Below are positions 13,657-22,303 of a DNA stretch of 28,776 nucleotides, piece by piece. Origin of the DNA: Streptomyces rimosus subsp. rimosus (GTDB lineage: Bacteria > Actinomycetota > Actinomycetes > Streptomycetales > Streptomycetaceae). The notes below the pieces were generated by a model. That model saw nothing but the letters and a program-made list of their open reading frames with translations, had not been told where the DNA came from and made no database searches. Position numbers and translations under genes: made by a program. Location: assembly GCF_000720725.1 (NCBI RefSeq), contig NZ_JOCQ01000103.1, positions 1-28,776 on the forward strand, written 5' to 3'. Within the stretch, counting starts at the first letter, position 1. Each line of letters opens with the position of its first letter.

Positions 13657-16224
13657 TCACGTCGTTGCCTGGGCCGGGAGGTCGGGCCGTACCGGCGGGC
13701 GGCCGGCCGCGGCACGCAGGGTGAGGACCATGGTCATGCCGCCGCCGGGGGTGTCCTCGGCGGCGAGCGTGCCGCCCATCGCCTCCGCGAAGCCGCGGGC
13801 GACGGCCAGGCCCAGGCCCACGCCCGCGCCGCGGGGCGCGTCCCCGTACCGCTGGAAGGGTTCGAAGATACGGTCCTTGGCGCTGTCCGGCACGCCGGGG
13901 CCGCGGTCGGCGATGCGCAGCTCGACGCGGTCGCCGAGGGCGCTCGCGGAGACCAGGACGCGTTCGCCGTCCGGACTGTACTTGACCCCGTTCTCGACCA
14001 GATTGGCGACGGAACGCTCCAGCAGCCCCGGGTCGACGGCGACGATCGGCAGTTCCTCGGGGATGTCCAGGGTGACGCTGCCCTCGGGGACGCCGCCGAG
14101 CGCCATCGGCACCACCTCGTCCAGGTCGATCTCGCGGATCAGCGGGGTGACGGTGCCGGTCTGCAGGCGGGACATGTCCAGCAGGTTGCCCACCAGGTGG
14201 TCCAGCCGGTCGGCGCCCGCCTCGATGCCCGCCAGCAGCTCCGCCTCGTCGTCCTCGGACCAGGCCACGTCGTCGGAGCGCAGCGAGGTCACCGACGCCT
14301 TGATGCTCGCCAGGGGCGTGCGCAGATCGTGGCTGACGGCGGCCAGCAGCGCCGTACGGATGCGGTTGCCCTCGGCCAGCTCGCGCGCCCGCTCCGCCTC
14401 GCCGACCAGCCGCTGGCGGTCCAGTACGACGGCGGCCTGCGCGGCGAACGCGGCCAGCACGCGGCGGTCCTCGGCGGGCAGCACCCGCCCGGTCAGGGCC
14501 AGCGCCATGTGGTCGCCGACCGGCATGTCCACGTCCGCGTCCTCGGGCCGCTGCAACGGCCTGGCCTCCGGCGCACCGTCCGCGGCGCCGCCCACCCGGC
14601 CCGCGCAGGTCCACGGCTCGACGTCCCCGGCCCGCTCCAGCAGCGCGACCGACTCCATGCCGAAGGTCTCCCGTACCCGCTCCAGCAGCGCGTCCAGCGT
14701 CGTCTCGCCACGCAGCACGCTGCCCGCCAGGAAGGAGAGGATCTCCGACTCGGCGCGCAGCCGCGCCGCCTGGTGGGTGCGGCGGGCGGCCAGGTCGACC
14801 ACGGAGGCGACCGAGACGCCGACCGCGAAGAAGATCACGATCGCGACGATGTTCTTGGGATCGGCGATGGTGATCGAATGGGTGGGCGGGGTGAAGTAGA
14901 AGTTCAGCAGCAGCGAGCCGACGGCCGCGGCGGCCAGCGCCGGCAGCAGCCCGCCGATGAGCGCGGCGGCGACGGTCAGGAAGAGGAAGAGCAGGACGTC
15001 GTTGGCCAGGCCCGGACCGTTGTCGAGGGCGGCGAGCAGCAGCGACAGCAGCACCGGCCCCACCACGCCGAGCAGCCAGCCGGCGATGATCCGGGTCCGG
15101 CCCAGCCGGGCGCCGCGCGCCACGGGCAGGCCGCGCCCCTTGGCGACCTCGTCGTGGGTGACGATGTGCACGTCCAGGTCGGACCCCGAGTCGCGGGCGA
15201 CGGTGGCGCCGACGCCCGGCCCGAAGACGTACTGCCACGCCTTGCGGCGGCTGGAACCCAGCACGATCTGCGTGGCGTTGACACCGCGCGCGAACTCCAG
15301 CAGCGCGCTCGGTATGTCGTCGCCTATGACGTGGTGGAACGTCCCGCCGAGGTCTTCGACGAGGGTGCGCTGCACGGCGAGTTCCTTGGGCGAGGCCGAG
15401 GTCAGCCCGTCGCTGCGCGCTATGTAGACCGCGAGCACCTCACTGCCCGAGCCCTTGGCCGCCATCCGCGAGGCGCGGCGGATGAGCGTACGCCCCTCGG
15501 GTCCGCCGGTGAGGCCGACGACGATGCGCTCGCGCCCCGCCCAGATCTTGGAAACACTGTGCTCGGAACGGTACTGCTGCAGATACTCGTCCACCCGGTC
15601 GGCCACCCACAGCAGCGCCAGCTCCCGCAGCGCGGTCAGATTGCCCGGCCGGAAGTAGTTCGACAGGGCGGCGTCCACCTTGTCGGGCTTGTAGATGTTG
15701 CCGTGCGCCATCCGGCGCCGGATCGCCTCGGGCGACATGTCGACCAGCTCGATCTGGTCGGCCCGCCGGACGATCTCGTCCGGCACGGTCTCGCGCTGCC
15801 GCACGCCCGTTATCGACTCGACCACGTCGCCCAGCGATTCGAGGTGCTGGATGTTGACCGTCGAGATCACGTCGATCCCGGCCTCCAGCAGCTCCTCGAC
15901 GTCCTGCCAGCGCTTGGTGTTACGCGAACCGGGCACGTTCGTGTGCGCGAGCTCGTCGACGAGCGCGACGGCCGGATCGCGCCGCAGCACCGCGTCCACG
16001 TCCATCTCGGTGAAGGCCGACCCGCGGTACTCCAGCCCCACCCGCTCGATCTGCTCCAGCCCGTGCAGCATGACCTCCGTACGGGGCCGGTCGTGGTGCT
16101 CGACGAACGCCACCACGACGTCCGTCCCGCGCTCCACCCGCCGGTGCGCCTCGGACAGCATCGAGTACGTCTTGCCGACGCCCGGTGCAGCGCCGAGATA
16201 GATCCGTAGCTTGCCGCGTGCCAT
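13657..16224 (-). CDS. kdpD: KdpD, potassium/turgor sensor histidine kinase
   Basis: The 855-residue protein begins with the KdpD N-terminal domain carrying a Walker A loop (GAAPGVGKT, residues 11-19) and LVDELAHTNVPGSRNTKRWQ, followed by a universal-stress-protein-like domain (about 235-370), four clustered membrane segments (about 385-480), a GAF-like region (about 510-615), and a HisKA/HATPase core with H-box AAVSHDLRTPLAS (H632), N-box NLVENGVKYS, and G-boxes DRGPGVP and GVGLGLAVARG. It senses potassium limitation at the membrane and phosphorylates KdpE. The length is close to the E. coli protein (894). It is separated from kdpFABC by an unknown gene and an acetyltransferase gene, an unusual arrangement. 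Confidence 0.96.
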   Translation of the reverse strand: MARGKLRIYLGAAPGVGKTYSMLSEAHRRVERGTDVVVAFVEHHDRPRTEVMLHGLEQIERVGLEYRGSAFTEMDVDAVLRRDPAVALVDELAHTNVPGSRNTKRWQDVEELLEAGIDVISTVNIQHLESLGDVVESITGVRQRETVPDEIVRRADQIELVDMSPEAIRRRMAHGNIYKPDKVDAALSNYFRPGNLTALRELALLWVADRVDEYLQQYRSEHSVSKIWAGRERIVVGLTGGPEGRTLIRRASRMAAKGSGSEVLAVYIARSDGLTSASPKELAVQRTLVEDLGGTFHHVIGDDIPSALLEFARGVNATQIVLGSSRRKAWQYVFGPGVGATVARDSGSDLDVHIVTHDEVAKGRGLPVARGARLGRTRIIAGWLLGVVGPVLLSLLLAALDNGPGLANDVLLFLFLTVAAALIGGLLPALAAAAVGSLLLNFYFTPPTHSITIADPKNIVAIVIFFAVGVSVASVVDLAARRTHQAARLRAESEILSFLAGSVLRGETTLDALLERVRETFGMESVALLERAGDVEPWTCAGRVGGAADGAPEARPLQRPEDADVDMPVGDHMALALTGRVLPAEDRRVLAAFAAQAAVVLDRQRLVGEAERARELAEGNRIRTALLAAVSHDLRTPLASIKASVTSLRSDDVAWSEDDEAELLAGIEAGADRLDHLVGNLLDMSRLQTGTVTPLIREIDLDEVVPMALGGVPEGSVTLDIPEELPIVAVDPGLLERSVANLVENGVKYSPDGERVLVSASALGDRVELRIADRGPGVPDSAKDRIFEPFQRYGDAPRGAGVGLGLAVARGFAEAMGGTLAAEDTPGGGMTMVLTLRAAAGRPPVRPDLPAQATT

Positions 16225-16391
16225 GGCCCCATTGTCTTACGTCGGGCCCGCCCCCACCGGGCTGAGCCTGCAGCGACCCTACCGACCGCACAACGGGATG
16301 AAAGGTGCAGGTGGCGGCTGGGGGGAAGGTCTTTACGGGACTCTGATGGGGGTGGGGGCGGGTGAGCGGGGCAACGGTTCCGCTCGGCCTC

Positions 16392-16973
16392 TCAGGCGAC
16401 GGGTGCGGCAGCCGGAACGGCCTTCTGGGCCGGTGCGCGGCGTAGCTTCAGTTCAGTCCTCGGGCGGGCTGGCTTGTCGTCGGACAGCTGCCAGCCGAGC
16501 GGCGCGGCGACCTCCAGTGCCCCCAGCGGACCGATCCCGCGGTAGCGGTAGGCCCGGAGGCCGGCGGAGCCGTGCTCCGGCTTCTGCCCATTGAGCACCT
16601 TCTCGATGCGGGCGCGGGCGAAGCCGGGGTCTCCCTCATGGCGCACTTCGTTCCAGGTGGCCCACCACTTGGGCCGGAAGGGAATGCGGTCCAGAGTCCT
16701 GTCCAGCAGTTCGAGCGCCGGCTTCTCCAGAAAGAACAGCACCGCGAAAACGAACTCCCCCACCAGCGACAGCGCGATCACCAGCGCGAACACGGCAATC
16801 CACATCGCCACATGGATCGGGAAGTGGATCAGGGTCCCTATGTGGCACAGGATGAGCACCGGCCGCGAGCGGTTGGGCTTCGGGGCCCAGGCTCCGCCCA
16901 GGTGCGGCGGCAGTCCGCCGGGCAGGGAAGAAGGCTGGTCGGGACGGAGTGGAGGTGCCGGGAACGAACTCAC
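16392..16973 (-). CDS. Unknown membrane protein between the kdpD and kdpC segments
   Basis: I do not recognise this 193-residue protein. It has a Pro-rich N-terminus (about 1-38), a strongly hydrophobic stretch (about 39-83: LILCHIGTLIHFPIHVAMWI then VFALVIALSLVGEFVFAVLF) that is two membrane segments, and a soluble basic tail containing RIPFRPKWWATWNEVRHEGD and GFARARIEKVLNG. The tail ends in an Ala/Pro-rich stretch. The GTG at 16973 is supported by a TTGTCA-18-TGGGAT promoter placed six bases upstream, which implies a leaderless mRNA. It is divergent from the AAC(2')-type gene and precedes kdpD on the same strand with a 167-base gap. A link to Kdp is possible from position only. Confidence 0.72.
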   Translation of the reverse strand: MSSFPAPPLRPDQPSSLPGGLPPHLGGAWAPKPNRSRPVLILCHIGTLIHFPIHVAMWIAVFALVIALSLVGEFVFAVLFFLEKPALELLDRTLDRIPFRPKWWATWNEVRHEGDPGFARARIEKVLNGQKPEHGSAGLRAYRYRGIGPLGALEVAAPLGWQLSDDKPARPRTELKLRRAPAQKAVPAAAPVA

Positions 16974-16979
16974 GGCAGC

Positions 16980-17009
16980 ATCCCATCACGGTGGAGCGGT
17001 ACATGACAA
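16980..17009 (-). promoter_or_regulatory. Predicted leaderless promoter of the unknown membrane protein
   Basis: On the minus strand TTGTCA (17004-17009) and TGGGAT (16980-16985) are separated by 18 bases. The -10 box ends six bases before the GTG at 16973, so transcription would start at the codon or next to it. Confidence 0.45.
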
Positions 17010-17101
17010 AGCGGTGCGGTGCGGTGCCGGACCCGTGCCTGCGGCGGCAACCCGGCCCTATGTCACTGACCCTCCCCCGGCCCCTTCAGGATCATGACCC
17101 C

Positions 17102-17641
17102 ATGACCGACGCACACACCCGTCTCGCCCACACCGCGGAACTCGCCCCCCGTACCCGCTCCGCGGCCAGAACTCTCCTCACCGACGTCTTCGAAGGCGAC
17201 CTGACCGAAGAGGACTGGGACCACGCGCTGGGCGGTGTGCACGCACTGGTGTGGGAGGGGGACGAACTGATCGGCCACGCCTCCGTCGTGCAGCGGCAGA
17301 TGGTGCACGGCGGGCGGCCTCTGCGGTGCGGTTACGTGGAAGGGGTCGGCGTCCGGGCGGACCGGCGGGGGCGGGGGCATGGGGCCGCCATGACGACGGC
17401 TCTGGAGCGGGTCGTACGCGATGCCTATGACCTGGCCGCCCTCAGCGCGTCCGACGGGGCCGCCGACTTCTACGCGGCGCGTGGCTGGCGGCAGTGGCGG
17501 GGCGCCTCGTACACCCTCGCTCCGGGCGGGCTGGAGCGTACCGAGGAGGAGGACGGCGGGATCTGGGTGCTGCCGGGGGCCGTACCGCTGGATCTGGCGG
17601 GGGACCTGGCCTGTGACTGGCGGAGTGGGGACGTCTGGTAG
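17102..17641 (+). CDS. AAC(2')-I-family aminoglycoside 2'-N-acetyltransferase-like GNAT protein
   Basis: The 179-residue protein matches the AAC(2')-I family over its whole length: the opening RLVHTA-like RLAHTAELAPRTR, DLTEEDWDHALGGVHALVWE (about 36-55), LRCGYVEGVGVRADRRGRGH (about 77-96) containing the acetyl-CoA-binding RRGRGHG loop, LAALSASDGAADFYAARGW, and the C-terminal CDWRSGDVW found in mycobacterial AAC(2')-Ic. These enzymes acetylate the 2'-amine of aminoglycosides with acetyl-CoA. The ATG at 17102 is chosen because homology starts there; a CAGGAT -10-like box nine bases upstream suggests a leaderless transcript. It is divergent from the preceding gene and convergent with kdpC. Whether it gives resistance or has another substrate cannot be read from sequence. 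Confidence 0.9.
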   Translation: MTDAHTRLAHTAELAPRTRSAARTLLTDVFEGDLTEEDWDHALGGVHALVWEGDELIGHASVVQRQMVHGGRPLRCGYVEGVGVRADRRGRGHGAAMTTALERVVRDAYDLAALSASDGAADFYAARGWRQWRGASYTLAPGGLERTEEEDGGIWVLPGAVPLDLAGDLACDWRSGDVW

Positions 17642-17681
17642 CGCGTAGGGGACTCGCGGCCGACGGTGGCGCGTAAGGGAA

Positions 17682-17728
17682 CGGCGGGGGGGGGGGGGGG
17701 GGGGGGCCCCCCCCCCGCCCCCCCGCCG
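17682..17728. repeat. Poly(G)-poly(C) inverted repeat between aac(2')-like gene and kdpC
   Basis: A run of 21 G (17686-17706) is followed directly by 10 C, one G and 7 C. The outer 11 bases at each end (17682-17692 and 17718-17728) are exact complements, so the whole stretch can fold on itself. It lies between convergent genes, where a bidirectional terminator is expected. Run lengths are at the limit of reliable sequencing, so they may be partly artefact. Confidence 0.7.
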
Positions 17729-17746
17729 CTTGTTGGACACGCCTGG

Positions 17747-18400
17747 TTACTTGGTCAGCTCCCGCAGCCCCATGTTCAGCTTCAGAACGTTGACCCGGGG
17801 CTCCCCCATGAAGCCCAGGACCCGGCCCTCGGTCGTGTCCTCGACCAGCTTCTCGACCTTCGCGCGGTCCAGGTGGTTCTCCTTCGCGACGCGGTCGGCC
17901 TGGAGTTGGGCGTACGCCGGGGAGATGTCCGGGTCGAGGCCGGAGCCGGAGGAGGTGACGGCGTCGGCGGGGACCTCGGACTGGGGGACGCCGTAGGTGT
18001 CGGCGACCCACTTCTTGCGTTCCTTCACGGCGGCGATCAGGTCGGTGTTGGTGGCGCCCTGGTTGGTGGCGCCGGAGACCTGGAGGTCGTACTGGGTGTT
18101 GACGTCGTTGGTCTTGTTGCTGCCGAGTCCCGCGGACGGGCGCGGCTGGAAGTAGCGCAGGTCGGGGATGGGGTTGCCCTTGCTGTCCTTGCCCTTGTCG
18201 TAGCGCTGGCCGAGGAGTTCGGAGCCGACGGTCCTGCCGTTCTGTGTGACCTCGGAGCCGTTGGCCTTGTCGTGGAAGGCGGCCTGGGCGACGCCGGTGA
18301 CGACGAGGGGGTAGAGCACGCCGCAGACCACGGTCAGGGCGAGCAGGGCGCGCAGCCCGGCGCCGAAGAGGCGGGCGCTGTTGCGTACCGCGTTGTTCAT
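17747..18400 (-). CDS. kdpC: KdpC, potassium-transporting ATPase subunit C
   Basis: The product is 217 residues from ATG 18400 (220 from a GTG at 18409 that overlaps the kdpB stop by 4 bases; the ATG has a GGTGA site five bases upstream). One N-terminal membrane segment (about 15-40; FGAGLRALLALTVVCGVLYP LV) leads into the periplasmic-type soluble domain with GSELLGQ, YFQPRPSA, SSGSGLDPDISPAYAQLQ and the C-terminal VLGFMGEPRVNVLKLN. These are the usual KdpC landmarks. KdpC stabilises the KdpFABC complex and assists potassium handover. It is the last gene of the kdpFABC unit. It is somewhat longer than E. coli KdpC (190). Confidence 0.95.
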   Translation of the reverse strand: MNNAVRNSARLFGAGLRALLALTVVCGVLYPLVVTGVAQAAFHDKANGSEVTQNGRTVGSELLGQRYDKGKDSKGNPIPDLRYFQPRPSAGLGSNKTNDVNTQYDLQVSGATNQGATNTDLIAAVKERKKWVADTYGVPQSEVPADAVTSSGSGLDPDISPAYAQLQADRVAKENHLDRAKVEKLVEDTTEGRVLGFMGEPRVNVLKLNMGLRELTK

Positions 18401-18405
18401 GGGAA

Positions 18406-20622
18406 TCACCCGATCCCGGGGATCAGCGAGATGAGCAGGTCGATGAGTTTGATGCCGAGGAACGGGGCGATCAGGCCGCCCAGTCCGTAGATGCCGAGGT
18501 TGCGGCGGAGCATCCGGTCCGCGCTCACCGGGCGGTAGCGCACGCCCTTGAGGGCCAGCGGGACCAGCGCCACGATGATCAGCGCGTTGAAGATGATCGC
18601 GGACAGGATCGCGGACTGCGAGCTGTGCAGCCGCATGATGTTGAGGGTGTCCAGGCCCGGGTAGGCCACCGCGAACATCGCCGGGATGATCGCGAAGTAC
18701 TTCGCGACGTCGTTGGCGATCGAGAAGGTGGTCAGGGCGCCCCGGGTGATCAGGAGTTGTTTGCCGATCTCGACGATCTCGATGAGCTTGGTGGGGTTGG
18801 AGTCCAGGTCCACCATGTTCCCGGCCTCCTTGGCGGCCGAGGTGCCGGTGTTCATGGCGACCCCGACGTCCGCCTGGGCCAGGGCCGGCGCGTCGTTGGT
18901 GCCGTCGCCGGTCATGGCGACGAGCTTGCCGCCCGCCTGTTCGCGCTTGATGAGCGCCATCTTGTCCTCGGGCGTGGCCTCGGCGAGGAAGTCGTCCACG
19001 CCCGCCTCGTCGGCGATGGCCTTGGCCGTCAGCGGGTTGTCGCCCGTGATCATGACGGTTTTGATGCCCATCCTGCGCAGTTCGACGAAGCGTTCGCGCA
19101 TGCCGTCCTTGACGACGTCCTTGAGGTGGATGACGCCGAGGACGCGGGCGCCCCGCTCGTCCTCCAGGGCGACCAGCAGCGGGGTGCCGCCGGCCTCGGA
19201 GATGGTGTTGGCCAGCCGGTCGGCGTCGTCGGGGACGGTGCCGCCGCGCTCGCGCACCCAGGCGATGACCGAGCCGGTCGCGCCCTTGCGGACCCGGCGT
19301 ACGGAGCCGTGCTCGGTGACGTCCACGCCCGACATGCGGGTCTGGGCGGTGAAGGGCACCCAGGTGGCGTCGGAAAGCTCGCCCTGGTGGCGCTCGCGCA
19401 GCCCGTACTTCTCCTTGGCCAGGACGACGATGGAGCGGCCCTCGGGCGTCTCGTCGGCCAGTGAGGACAGCTGGGCCGCATCCGCGACCTCGGCCTCCGT
19501 CACGCCCTTGACCGGCACGAACTCGGCGGCCTGGCGGTTGCCGAGGGTGATGGTGCCGGTCTTGTCGAGCAGCAGCGTGGAGACGTCGCCGGCGGCCTCG
19601 ACCGCGCGCCCGGACATCGCCAGGACGTTGCGCTGGACCAGCCGGTCCATGCCCGCGATGCCGATGGCCGACAGCAGCGCGCCGATCGTCGTGGGGATCA
19701 GGCAGACCAGCAGCGCCAGCAGGACGATCATGGACTGTTCGGCGCCCGCGTAGACCGCGAAGGGCTGGAGCGTGACGACGGCCAGCAGGAAGACCACGGT
19801 CAGCGAGGCGAGCAGGATGTTCAGCGCGATCTCGTTCGGCGTCTTCTGCCGGGCGGCGCCCTCGACCAGGTTGATCATCCGGTCGATGAAGGTCTCGCCG
19901 GGCTTCGTGGTGATCTTGACGACGATACGGTCGGAGAGCACCTTCGTACCGCCGGTGACCGCGGACCGGTCCCCGCCGGACTCGCGGATGACCGGCGCCG
20001 ACTCGCCCGTGATGGCCGACTCGTCGACCGACGCGACGCCCTCGACGACATCGCCGTCACCGGGGATGATGTCGCCGGCCTCGCAGACGACGAGGTCGCC
20101 GACGCGCAGCTCGGTGCCGGGCACCTGCTCCTCGGCGCCGCCGTTCAGACGGCGGGCCACGGTGTCCGTCTTGGCCTTGCGCAGCGTGTCCGCCTGCGCC
20201 TTGCCGCGGCCCTCGGCCACCGCCTCCGCCAGGTTGGCGAAGATCACCGTGAGCCAGAGCCAGACGGCGATCGCCCAGCCGAACCAGTCCGAAGGGGACA
20301 TGACGGCGAAGACCGTGGTCAGCACCGAGCCGACCTCGACCACGAACATCACCGGGGACTTGACCATCACCCGAGGGTCCAGCTTGCGCACCGCGTCCGG
20401 CAGCGACCTGAGCAACTGCCCGGGGTCGAAGAGACCGCCGCCGACACGGCCGTCGCCGTCCGGCCGGTGCCCGGCGGGCACGTCCTGGTGCGGCGCGCGG
20501 GTCGGTGTTGCGGTGGACATGGAGCCGCGCTCCTCTTGCTTGGCGTCTTGCTGTACGTCGTTGTGCCGTGCGCCGTCTTGCCGTGCGCCGTTGTGCCGTG
20601 CGCCGTTTACGTCGGTGGTCAT
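18406..20622 (-). CDS. kdpB: KdpB, P-type ATPase catalytic subunit, with repeat-bearing N-terminal extension
   Basis: The 738-residue P-type ATPase couples ATP hydrolysis to potassium import through KdpA. The phosphorylated aspartate is D353 in LLLDKTGTITLG; TGESAPV, MITGDNPLTAKAIADEAGVD and MTGDGTNDAPALAQADVGVA give the actuator, nucleotide-binding and phosphorylation landmarks, with membrane segments before and after. Two starts compete. The ATG at 20622 overlaps the kdpA stop (ATGA) and has GGAGGGG five bases upstream; the ATG at 20520 has GAGGAG nine bases upstream and gives 704 residues, nearer to E. coli KdpB (682). I choose 20622 for coupling. The extra 34 residues are a hydrophilic repeat (GARHN, GARQD, GARHN, DVQQD) from a 15-bp tandem repeat, so translation from both starts is possible. 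Confidence 0.95.
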   Translation of the reverse strand: MTTDVNGARHNGARQDGARHNDVQQDAKQEERGSMSTATPTRAPHQDVPAGHRPDGDGRVGGGLFDPGQLLRSLPDAVRKLDPRVMVKSPVMFVVEVGSVLTTVFAVMSPSDWFGWAIAVWLWLTVIFANLAEAVAEGRGKAQADTLRKAKTDTVARRLNGGAEEQVPGTELRVGDLVVCEAGDIIPGDGDVVEGVASVDESAITGESAPVIRESGGDRSAVTGGTKVLSDRIVVKITTKPGETFIDRMINLVEGAARQKTPNEIALNILLASLTVVFLLAVVTLQPFAVYAGAEQSMIVLLALLVCLIPTTIGALLSAIGIAGMDRLVQRNVLAMSGRAVEAAGDVSTLLLDKTGTITLGNRQAAEFVPVKGVTEAEVADAAQLSSLADETPEGRSIVVLAKEKYGLRERHQGELSDATWVPFTAQTRMSGVDVTEHGSVRRVRKGATGSVIAWVRERGGTVPDDADRLANTISEAGGTPLLVALEDERGARVLGVIHLKDVVKDGMRERFVELRRMGIKTVMITGDNPLTAKAIADEAGVDDFLAEATPEDKMALIKREQAGGKLVAMTGDGTNDAPALAQADVGVAMNTGTSAAKEAGNMVDLDSNPTKLIEIVEIGKQLLITRGALTTFSIANDVAKYFAIIPAMFAVAYPGLDTLNIMRLHSSQSAILSAIIFNALIIVALVPLALKGVRYRPVSADRMLRRNLGIYGLGGLIAPFLGIKLIDLLISLIPGIG
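20544..20603. repeat. Four 15-bp tandem repeats at the start of kdpB
   Basis: Units at 20544-20558, 20559-20573, 20574-20588 and 20589-20603 follow the pattern CGTTGTGCCGTGCGC or CGTCTTGCCGTGCGC in alternation; the first unit is degenerate (three mismatches). They encode a five-residue repeat in the N-terminal extension of KdpB, between its two candidate start codons. Copy number is multiple-of-three neutral, so it could vary without a frameshift. Confidence 0.8.
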
Positions 20623-22295
20623 GACAACCCCTCCGCGATCGGGCCGAGCGCCAGCGCCGGGAAGTACGTCAGACCGGTGATGATCAGGATCGTGCCGACC
20701 AGCAGCCCCGCGAAGAGCGGCTTCTCGGTACGGAGCGTGCCGGCGGTCTCCGGGACCGGCTTCTGCCCGGCGAGCGAGCCGGCCAGCGCCAGGACGAACA
20801 CCATCGGCAGGAAGCGGCCGAGCAGCATCGCCAGCCCGATCGTGGTGTTGTACCAGGGGGTGTTGGCGTTCAGGCCGCCGAAGGCCGAGCCGTTGTTGTT
20901 GGCGCCGGAGGTGAAGGCGTACAGCACCTCGGAGAAGCCGTGCGGCCCCGCGCCCAGCGCCTTGGTGTTGAGGATCGAGCCGAGCGCGTCCGGCAGCACC
21001 ATCGAGGCGGCGGTGAAGCCGAGCACCAGCGTCGGGGTGATGAGGATGTAGCAGGCCGCGAGCTTGATCTCGCGGGTGCCGATCTTCTTACCCAGGTACT
21101 CGGGGGTACGGCCCACCATCAGGCCCGCGATGAACACCGCGATGACGGCCATCACGAGCATGCCGTACAGGCCGGAGCCGACGCCGCCGGGCGCGATCTC
21201 GCCGAGCATCATGCCCAGCAGCTGGATGCCGCCGCCGAAGGCCGTGAAGGAGTCGTGGAAGGAGTCCACGGCGCCGGTGGACGTGAGGGTGGTGGCGACG
21301 GAGAAGATCGACGAGCCGCCGATGCCGAAGCGGTTCTCCTTGCCTTCCATCGCCGCGCCGGCCGCCTGGAGCGCCGGGCCGCCGTGCGCGAACTCGGTCC
21401 ACATCATCAGGGCGGTGAAGCCGAGCCAGATGACGCCCATGGTGGCCAGCACCGCGTAACCCTGCCGTACGTTGCCGACGAGCCGGCCGAAGGTACGGGT
21501 CAGCGCGAACGGGATCACCAGGATGAGGAAGATCTCGAAGAGGTTGGTGAAGCCGTTCGGGTTCTCGAAGGGGTGGGCCGAGTTGGCGTTGAAGTAGCCG
21601 CCCCCGTTGGTGCCCAGCTCCTTGATGACCTCCTGCGAGGCGACCGCGCCGCCGTTGGTCTGCTGGGTGCCGCCCATGAACTGCCCGACTTCATGGATGC
21701 CGGAGAAGTTCTGGATGGCACCGCACGCGACGAGGACGAGCGCGCCGATGACGGCGATCGGTATCAGCACCCGCACGGTGCCGCGTACCAGGTCCGCCCA
21801 GAAGTTGCCCAGGTCGCCGGTACGGGTGCGGGAGAAGCCGCGTACCAGAGCGATCGCGACGGCCATGCCGGTCGCGGCCGAGACGAAGTTCTGCACCGCC
21901 AGACCGGCCGTCTGCACGACGTGGCCCATGGCCTGTTCGCCGCTGTACGACTGCCAGTTGGTGTTGGCCACGAAGGACGCGGCGGTGTTGAACGCCTGGT
22001 CCGGGCTGATCGAGGCGAAGCCGAACGACAGCGGCAGGCTGCCCTGCAGGCGCTGGAGCAGGTAGAGGAAGAGCACTCCGGCCAGGGAGAAGGCGAGGAT
22101 GCCGCGCAGGTACGCGGGCCAGCGCATCTCGGTGTCCGGGTTGGCGCCGATGCAGCGGTAGATGATCTTTTCGACGCGCAGGTGCTTGCGGGAGCTGTAC
22201 GTGGCGGCCATGTGGTCGCCGAGGGGGCGGTACGCCAGGGCGAGCGCGGCCACGAGCGCGATGAGCTGGAGCACGCCGGCCAGGATGGGGCTCAT
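20619..22295 (-). CDS. kdpA: KdpA, potassium-binding translocating subunit
   Basis: The 558-residue membrane protein is nearly identical in length to E. coli KdpA (557) and has about ten hydrophobic segments. The four pore-loop regions are recognisable: FNTAASFVANTNWQSYSGEQ, KELGTNGGGYFNANSAHPFE, ATTLTSTGAVDSFHDSFTAF, and YAFTSGANNNGSAFGG. KdpA supplies the channel-like path with high potassium affinity in KdpFABC. It begins 8 bases after the kdpF stop and its own stop overlaps the kdpB start by 4 bases, so the genes form one translationally coupled operon. Confidence 0.97.
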   Translation of the reverse strand: MSPILAGVLQLIALVAALALAYRPLGDHMAATYSSRKHLRVEKIIYRCIGANPDTEMRWPAYLRGILAFSLAGVLFLYLLQRLQGSLPLSFGFASISPDQAFNTAASFVANTNWQSYSGEQAMGHVVQTAGLAVQNFVSAATGMAVAIALVRGFSRTRTGDLGNFWADLVRGTVRVLIPIAVIGALVLVACGAIQNFSGIHEVGQFMGGTQQTNGGAVASQEVIKELGTNGGGYFNANSAHPFENPNGFTNLFEIFLILVIPFALTRTFGRLVGNVRQGYAVLATMGVIWLGFTALMMWTEFAHGGPALQAAGAAMEGKENRFGIGGSSIFSVATTLTSTGAVDSFHDSFTAFGGGIQLLGMMLGEIAPGGVGSGLYGMLVMAVIAVFIAGLMVGRTPEYLGKKIGTREIKLAACYILITPTLVLGFTAASMVLPDALGSILNTKALGAGPHGFSEVLYAFTSGANNNGSAFGGLNANTPWYNTTIGLAMLLGRFLPMVFVLALAGSLAGQKPVPETAGTLRTEKPLFAGLLVGTILIITGLTYFPALALGPIAEGLS

Positions 22296-22303
22296 AAGGA
22301 CGC

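Noticed and set aside
13339..16209. A 956-residue plus-strand open frame
   Set aside because: Antisense to kdpD and kdpE, which are certain; rich in Gly/Arg/His/Gln with no domain.
18625..20680. Plus-strand frames over kdpB (279, 355 and 302 residues)
   Set aside because: All are antisense shadows of kdpB without ribosome sites or recognisable domains.
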